From Deltaproteobacteria bacterium (GTDB taxonomy: Bacteria > Desulfobacterota > UBA8473), in NCBI GenBank assembly GCA_030623035.1, contig JAUXFK010000111.1:1-9306 (forward strand): 9,306 nucleotides of DNA, written 5' to 3'. The first letter of the stretch is position 1; the number at the start of each line of letters is the position of its first letter. This document shows positions 6,305 to 9,306 of the stretch, piece after piece. The position numbers and the translations under genes were made by a program. Below the pieces are notes generated by a model, which made no database searches, was not told the origin of the DNA, and was given only the letters and a program-made list of their open reading frames with translations.

Positions 6305-6575
6305 GTAATTGTTTAGCTTTTTGAAAAGAGTCGCTTCAACGACGGTCAAATTTTAATGCGTGTAGCTGTCTGAGCGTCTTAGTGAGCGTTAATAAAGAAC
6401 AGGGGGATAACCTCACATTTAATATCTGAAAGTGTTAATAATGGAGCTACTGAATTGAATGGTGACATACTGTTCTTTCTTTACGCTCACTTGGGTGCGA
6501 GTTTTACACGGATTAAAATTTGACCGTCGTTGAAGCTTGATGATAGTTTTCTATTTCATAGTGCTAAAATTATAC
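6305..6575. repeat. Long inverted-repeat element (copy B of the 46-196 family)
   Basis: The core is a perfect 25-bp inverted repeat (6333-6357 with 6512-6536). After one mismatch, pairing extends 6 bp inward (CGTGTA, 6359-6364 / TACACG, 6505-6510). Farther in, AGTGAGCGT (6381-6389) mirrors ACGCTCACT, and AAAGAACAG (6394-6402) mirrors CTGTTCTTT (6470-6478). The ends GTAATTGTTTAGC (6305-6317) and GCTAAAATTATAC (6563-6575) match those of copy A near the left edge of the window. No ORF or transposase is contained. The element fills most of the 484-bp gap between hcp and the HD gene. The rest of the gap (6576-6684) is AT-rich leader sequence ending in the next gene's ribosome site. Confidence 0.6.
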
Positions 6576-6684
6576 AAAATATTTTAAAGATTCACCATTT
6601 GCTACGCGAAATTGCAAATAACTCAATCAGTCTGAGGAAAGGTCAAGAGGGAATTTCCAATAGTGAGAAGGAGGAGAAAGGACA

Positions 6685-7416
6685 ATGAGATGCCCAGGGC
6701 AAGATACTCGTTTTTGGAAGGAAGACACCATCTTTGAGGTTGAATGCCCCGAATGTGGAGATAAGATAGAGTTCTTTAAAGATGAGGCCACTCGGCGCTG
6801 TGGAAAGTGTGGATCTAAGATGGTCAATCCAAAGATGGACTTTGGCTGTGCCGCATATTGCAAGTATGCAGAGCAGTGTATCGGAGACTTACCGCCCGAG
6901 CTTCTGGCTCAAAGAAACGATCTGCTTAAAGACCGTGTTGCCATAGAGATGAAGCGCTATTTTAAACAGGACTTCAAACGGATCGGCCATGCCTCAAAAG
7001 TCGCACGGTACGCAGAAGAGATATTCAAAGAAGAAGGGGGAGATCCGGCGGTGATCCTGTCCGCTGCTTACCTCCACGATATAGGAATCAAGGAGGCAGA
7101 ACGAAAGTACAATAGTACTGCAGCGCGCTACCAGGAAAAGGAAGGTCCACCCATAGCCAGAGACATTCTGGAGAGAATGGGAGCCAATGAGAAACTGATC
7201 GATGAGGTGTCTGATATCATAGCGCATCACCATCATCCCAGAGCTCAGGAGACCGTTAACTTCAAAGTCCTCTATGATGCTGACCTGATTGTAAATATGG
7301 AGGAAAACAAAAAAGAATCTTTAATGGATGAGAAGAGATTGAACACACTTATTGAGAAGAGCTTTCTTACTGAAAGGGGTGGCAGACTGGCCAGAGATGT
7401 CTTTTTGAAAAAATGA
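6685..7416 (+). CDS. Zinc-ribbon plus HD-domain (putative phosphohydrolase) protein
   Basis: The 243-residue product has two parts. Residues 1-65 are Cys-rich: C3, a zinc-ribbon pattern C21-x2-C24...C39-x2-C42, then C55, C59 and C65 (GCAAYCKYAEQC), enough for one or two metal sites. Residues about 95-243 form an HD domain: His102 (IGHASKVARYAEEI), His131-Asp132 (YLHDIGI), His181-184 (AHHHHP) and Asp198/Asp200 (LYDADLIVNMEE). These match the H...HD...H/D metal ligands of the family. HD proteins usually hydrolyse phosphoesters, often of nucleotides. The substrate here is unknown, and the N-terminal part may sense or bind metal or Fe-S. AAGGAGG sits 9-10 nt before the ATG. The ferredoxin-like gene begins 25 nt after the stop, so the two are probably co-transcribed. 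hcp lies upstream on the same strand, but a large repeat element intervenes. Confidence 0.85.
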   Translation: MRCPGQDTRFWKEDTIFEVECPECGDKIEFFKDEATRRCGKCGSKMVNPKMDFGCAAYCKYAEQCIGDLPPELLAQRNDLLKDRVAIEMKRYFKQDFKRIGHASKVARYAEEIFKEEGGDPAVILSAAYLHDIGIKEAERKYNSTAARYQEKEGPPIARDILERMGANEKLIDEVSDIIAHHHHPRAQETVNFKVLYDADLIVNMEENKKESLMDEKRLNTLIEKSFLTERGGRLARDVFLKK

Positions 7417-7441
7417 TGAATAACCAATAAAGGAGGAAACC

Positions 7442-8197
7442 ATGAAAGTAAAGCGTAAAATCATATATATAGATGAAGAGAAATGCGACGGCTGTGGTCA
7501 ATGTGTACCCTCTTGTGCAGAGGGGGCCATAGAAATAGTGGATGGAAAGGCAAGACTCGTAGCTGAAAAGTATTGTGACGGGTTGGGAGCCTGTTTGGGG
7601 GAATGTCCCAATGATGCACTCAAGGTCATCGAGCGAGAGGCGGATGAATTTGATGAGGAGGCAGTTGAAGAGTATATTATCAAAAAAGAAGTATCCCAGG
7701 GACAAGAAGAAGGGACCATGGCCTGCGGTTGTCCTTCAACCCTGATCCAGAGTTTTACCCCTCAAAAATCATGTCAAGAGGCAAATGAGCCTGTCTTTCA
7801 TGGGAGTACAGAATCGGCACTATCTCACTGGCCGGTACAGATTCGACTCGTACCGCCAACGGCTTCGTTTCTGAATGGGGCAGACCTTTTGGTTGCAGCA
7901 GATTGTACGCCGTTTGCCTATCCCAATTTTCACAAGGATTTTATTCATGGTAAAGTCGTTCTGGTCGGATGTCCAAAATTTGATGATCAGCAGGAGTATA
8001 TCGATAAATTTACGGATATCTTTAGGAAAGCGGGGGTAAAGAGCGTAAAAGTGGTTGTTATGGAGGTGCCCTGTTGTCAAGGATTACCCACAATTATAAA
8101 GAAGGGGATGGAACTGGCAGGCAGAGAAATACCTATAGAACAGGTGGTGATAAGCACCAGGGGAGAAATCCTCAAGAAGGAGAGGTTGGTCGCATAA
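7442..8197 (+). CDS. 4Fe-4S dicluster ferredoxin-domain protein with Cys-rich C-terminal domain
   Basis: The 251-residue product begins with a ferredoxin domain. The first cluster motif is complete: C15-x2-C18-x2-C21-x3-C25. The second reads C45-DGLGA-C51-LGE-C55-P, with Leu48 where the second Cys is expected. It may hold a 3Fe-4S cluster or use another ligand. After an acidic linker (about 64-92) comes a second domain, with CGCPST (95-100), HWPVQIRLVPPT (129-140), AADC155, VGC177PK and VPC211C212. From memory, this arrangement recurs in ferredoxin-like proteins of anaerobes, including the missing Cys, but I cannot name a biochemical function. It is likely cytoplasmic, with no signal peptide or membrane segment. 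AGGAGG lies 5 nt before the ATG. It follows the HD gene closely and converges with secF, 47 bp apart. A redox partner role for Hcp is possible but unproven. Confidence 0.85.
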   Translation: MKVKRKIIYIDEEKCDGCGQCVPSCAEGAIEIVDGKARLVAEKYCDGLGACLGECPNDALKVIEREADEFDEEAVEEYIIKKEVSQGQEEGTMACGCPSTLIQSFTPQKSCQEANEPVFHGSTESALSHWPVQIRLVPPTASFLNGADLLVAADCTPFAYPNFHKDFIHGKVVLVGCPKFDDQQEYIDKFTDIFRKAGVKSVKVVVMEVPCCQGLPTIIKKGMELAGREIPIEQVVISTRGEILKKERLVA

Positions 8198-8244
8198 AGT
8201 GGCATTGAGCAAAAAATTGGAGCGGTTTAAAAGTCAAGACAGGT

Positions 8245-9168
8245 TTAGAGCCTTTTCCTTTTCGTGCTTGGAAATTTTTCCTCCCATAAAATTAACATGG
8301 GACTTGCTATAAAGATGGATGAATACGTACCGATAATAATCCCAACAATCAAAGCAAATGCAAAGTCATGTATTACACCGCCACCCAAAATAAATAGAGC
8401 AACAACGACAAAGAGGGTCGTTCCGGATGTTAGGATAGTCCTGCTTAGAGTTTCATTAATGCTTGTATTAACAATAGGTTCAAGTTTTTTCTTTAACATC
8501 TTTTTTAAGTTTTCTCTGATTCGATCGTATACAACGATTGTGTCGTTTAATGAGTATCCAACAATGGTCAAAACCGCAGCCAACATTGCCAGATTAAACT
8601 CCTTGTTTGTTATCGAAAAGACACCGATTGTAATTGTTATATCGTGAAACAATGCTGCTAAAGCTCCCAGGGCAAACCTGAATTCAAATCTCCATGTTAT
8701 ATATAAAAGGATGCCAACCATCGCATATATAATAGCCAGAAGCCCTTTTTTTCGCAGTTCCTTTCCTACCTGAGGGCCTACCATCTCAACCCGTCTCACA
8801 TCTATGCCGTCTTCTCCATATATCTCTCGAAACACCTCTTGAATCTTATCTGAGACCCCTTCAATATTGGACTGTTTACTTTCAGCCCTGATGAGGTATT
8901 CATTATCCTTCTTTTTGCCAAATTGCTGGATTGTACTACCCTCTAACCCGATTTCCTTTAATCCTTTTCTGACTTCGTCTGGAGTGACTCCCTGTTTAAA
9001 CCATATCTGTACCATTGTACCTCCGGCAAAGTCTATACCATAATTGAGCCCTCCTTTTATTACGATTGAGCAGATACTTAAGAGAATCAAAATAGTGGAG
9101 AATAAGAAGGCGAGCCTCTTTTTGCCGAGAAAATCTATATTTATTCCAGGCTTAACAATTTGTATCAT
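8245..9168 (-). CDS. secF: Protein translocase subunit SecF
   Basis: This is a complete 307-residue inner-membrane protein of normal SecF length. It has TM1 at about 19-37, a periplasmic domain with GIDFAGGT (44-51) and GPQVG (131-135), then five more membrane segments at about 143-159, 165-186, 192-215, 245-263 and 267-293. The family signature GYSLNDTIVVYDRIREN is at 204-220. SecF works with SecD to pull exported proteins across the membrane using the proton gradient. GGAG lies 9 nt before the ATG, which opens directly into the usual short cytoplasmic lead. secD normally lies just upstream in the same direction. The 138 bp visible upstream contain repeats and no SecD C-terminus, so either secD is farther away or a repeat has entered the secD-secF gap. 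No terminator is seen in the short convergent gap with the ferredoxin gene. Confidence 0.95.
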   Translation of the reverse strand: MIQIVKPGINIDFLGKKRLAFLFSTILILLSICSIVIKGGLNYGIDFAGGTMVQIWFKQGVTPDEVRKGLKEIGLEGSTIQQFGKKKDNEYLIRAESKQSNIEGVSDKIQEVFREIYGEDGIDVRRVEMVGPQVGKELRKKGLLAIIYAMVGILLYITWRFEFRFALGALAALFHDITITIGVFSITNKEFNLAMLAAVLTIVGYSLNDTIVVYDRIRENLKKMLKKKLEPIVNTSINETLSRTILTSGTTLFVVVALFILGGGVIHDFAFALIVGIIIGTYSSIFIASPMLILWEEKFPSTKRKRL

Positions 9169-9218
9169 GTTTTATATCTCCAAATCCGGGCGAACCCTTA
9201 TCTAATTTAATCAAGATG

Positions 9219-9275
9219 GTAACTACTCAGCCGCCGATCTACGCTGATCATCACTGATATTTTGTAACTACTCAG
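9219..9275. repeat. Direct pair of GTAACTACTCAG upstream of secF
   Basis: GTAACTACTCAG occurs at 9219-9230 and 9264-9275 in the same orientation, 45 bp apart. The identical 12-mer bounds the hairpin element at 837-932. The spacer carries short GATC and CTGAT repeats but no long palindrome. Four exact copies in 9.3 kb mark a dispersed repeat family. This pair may be two adjacent partial elements. Confidence 0.6.
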
Positions 9276-9300
9276 GCACAGAGGGGCAAAGGCACAGAGG
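9275..9300. repeat. Short tandem GGCACAGAGG repeat
   Basis: GGCACAGAGG at 9275-9284 recurs at 9291-9300 with a 16-bp period, and a third partial unit (GGCACA) runs to the window edge. It directly abuts the GTAACTACTCAG repeat and may continue beyond the window. Confidence 0.45.
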
Positions 9301-9306
9301 CACATA

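Noticed and set aside
6519..6533. Second HcpR-like site (TTGACCGTCGTTGAA) before the HD gene
   Set aside because: Only the left half-site matches. The right half is GTTGA instead of GTCAA, and the sequence is part of the repeat arm.
8264..8647. 127-residue plus-strand ORF
   Set aside because: It is entirely antisense to secF, which has full family motifs. No ribosome site or recognisable domain is seen.
1..9306. CRISPR array, rRNA, full tRNA or transposase gene
   Set aside because: I looked for evenly spaced repeats with unique spacers, conserved RNA segments and transposase-type ORFs on both strands and found none. The repeats present are hairpins or isolated pairs.

Overview
The window reads like a chromosomal segment of an anaerobic bacterium. 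A sulfate-reducer-type Desulfobacterota (former Deltaproteobacteria) is the best guess. Base composition is moderate to low in G+C by eye. The genes include a class-I-type hybrid cluster protein with a CRP/FNR-type palindrome in its promoter, a dicluster ferredoxin-like protein, an acyl-CoA enzyme, and what appears to be an unannotated selenoprotein. No 16S rRNA or other taxonomic marker is present, so the lineage is inferred.

Layout. 1-263: AT-rich, no gene, holding a repeat-like element with inverted ends (46-196). 264-518 (minus): an 84-codon thioredoxin-like ORF that is open only if an in-frame TGA is read as selenocysteine. It gives a Sec-Arg-Ser-Cys redox motif, with a SECIS-like hairpin 15 nt downstream. 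546-717: a GC-rich multi-hairpin element. 837-932: a hairpin element bounded by GTAACTACTCAG. 1022-3229 (plus): RecD2-type helicase. 3330-4193 (plus): crotonase-fold enzyme with its own good promoter. 4194-4571: intergenic, with a large imperfect hairpin and then the hcp control region. 4572-6200 (plus): hybrid cluster protein. 6201-6684: intergenic, with two inverted-repeat structures. 6685-7416 and 7442-8197 (plus): a zinc-ribbon/HD-domain protein and a ferredoxin-domain protein, 25 nt apart and probably co-transcribed. 8245-9168 (minus): SecF, convergent with the ferredoxin gene. 9219-9306: two more GTAACTACTCAG copies and a short tandem repeat.

How the parts fit. The hcp promoter has TTGACTTAAGTCAA centred exactly 41.5 bp upstream of the start point implied by a TATATT -10 box. 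That is the class II activator position of CRP/FNR regulators. Hybrid cluster proteins act on nitric oxide or hydroxylamine, and the neighbouring Fe-S and HD proteins could form a redox/nitrosative-stress neighbourhood with it, although 484 bp of repeat-rich DNA separates them. The candidate selenoprotein, also a redox protein, is at the other end of the window and is not linked to them. recD2, the crotonase gene and secF look like unrelated housekeeping or metabolic genes.

The most valuable observation is the candidate selenoprotein. Conventional calling would give only a 62-residue fragment from an internal GTG, losing the first strand and the active site. The second theme is the density of intergenic palindromic elements from at least two repeat families, none carrying a transposase here.
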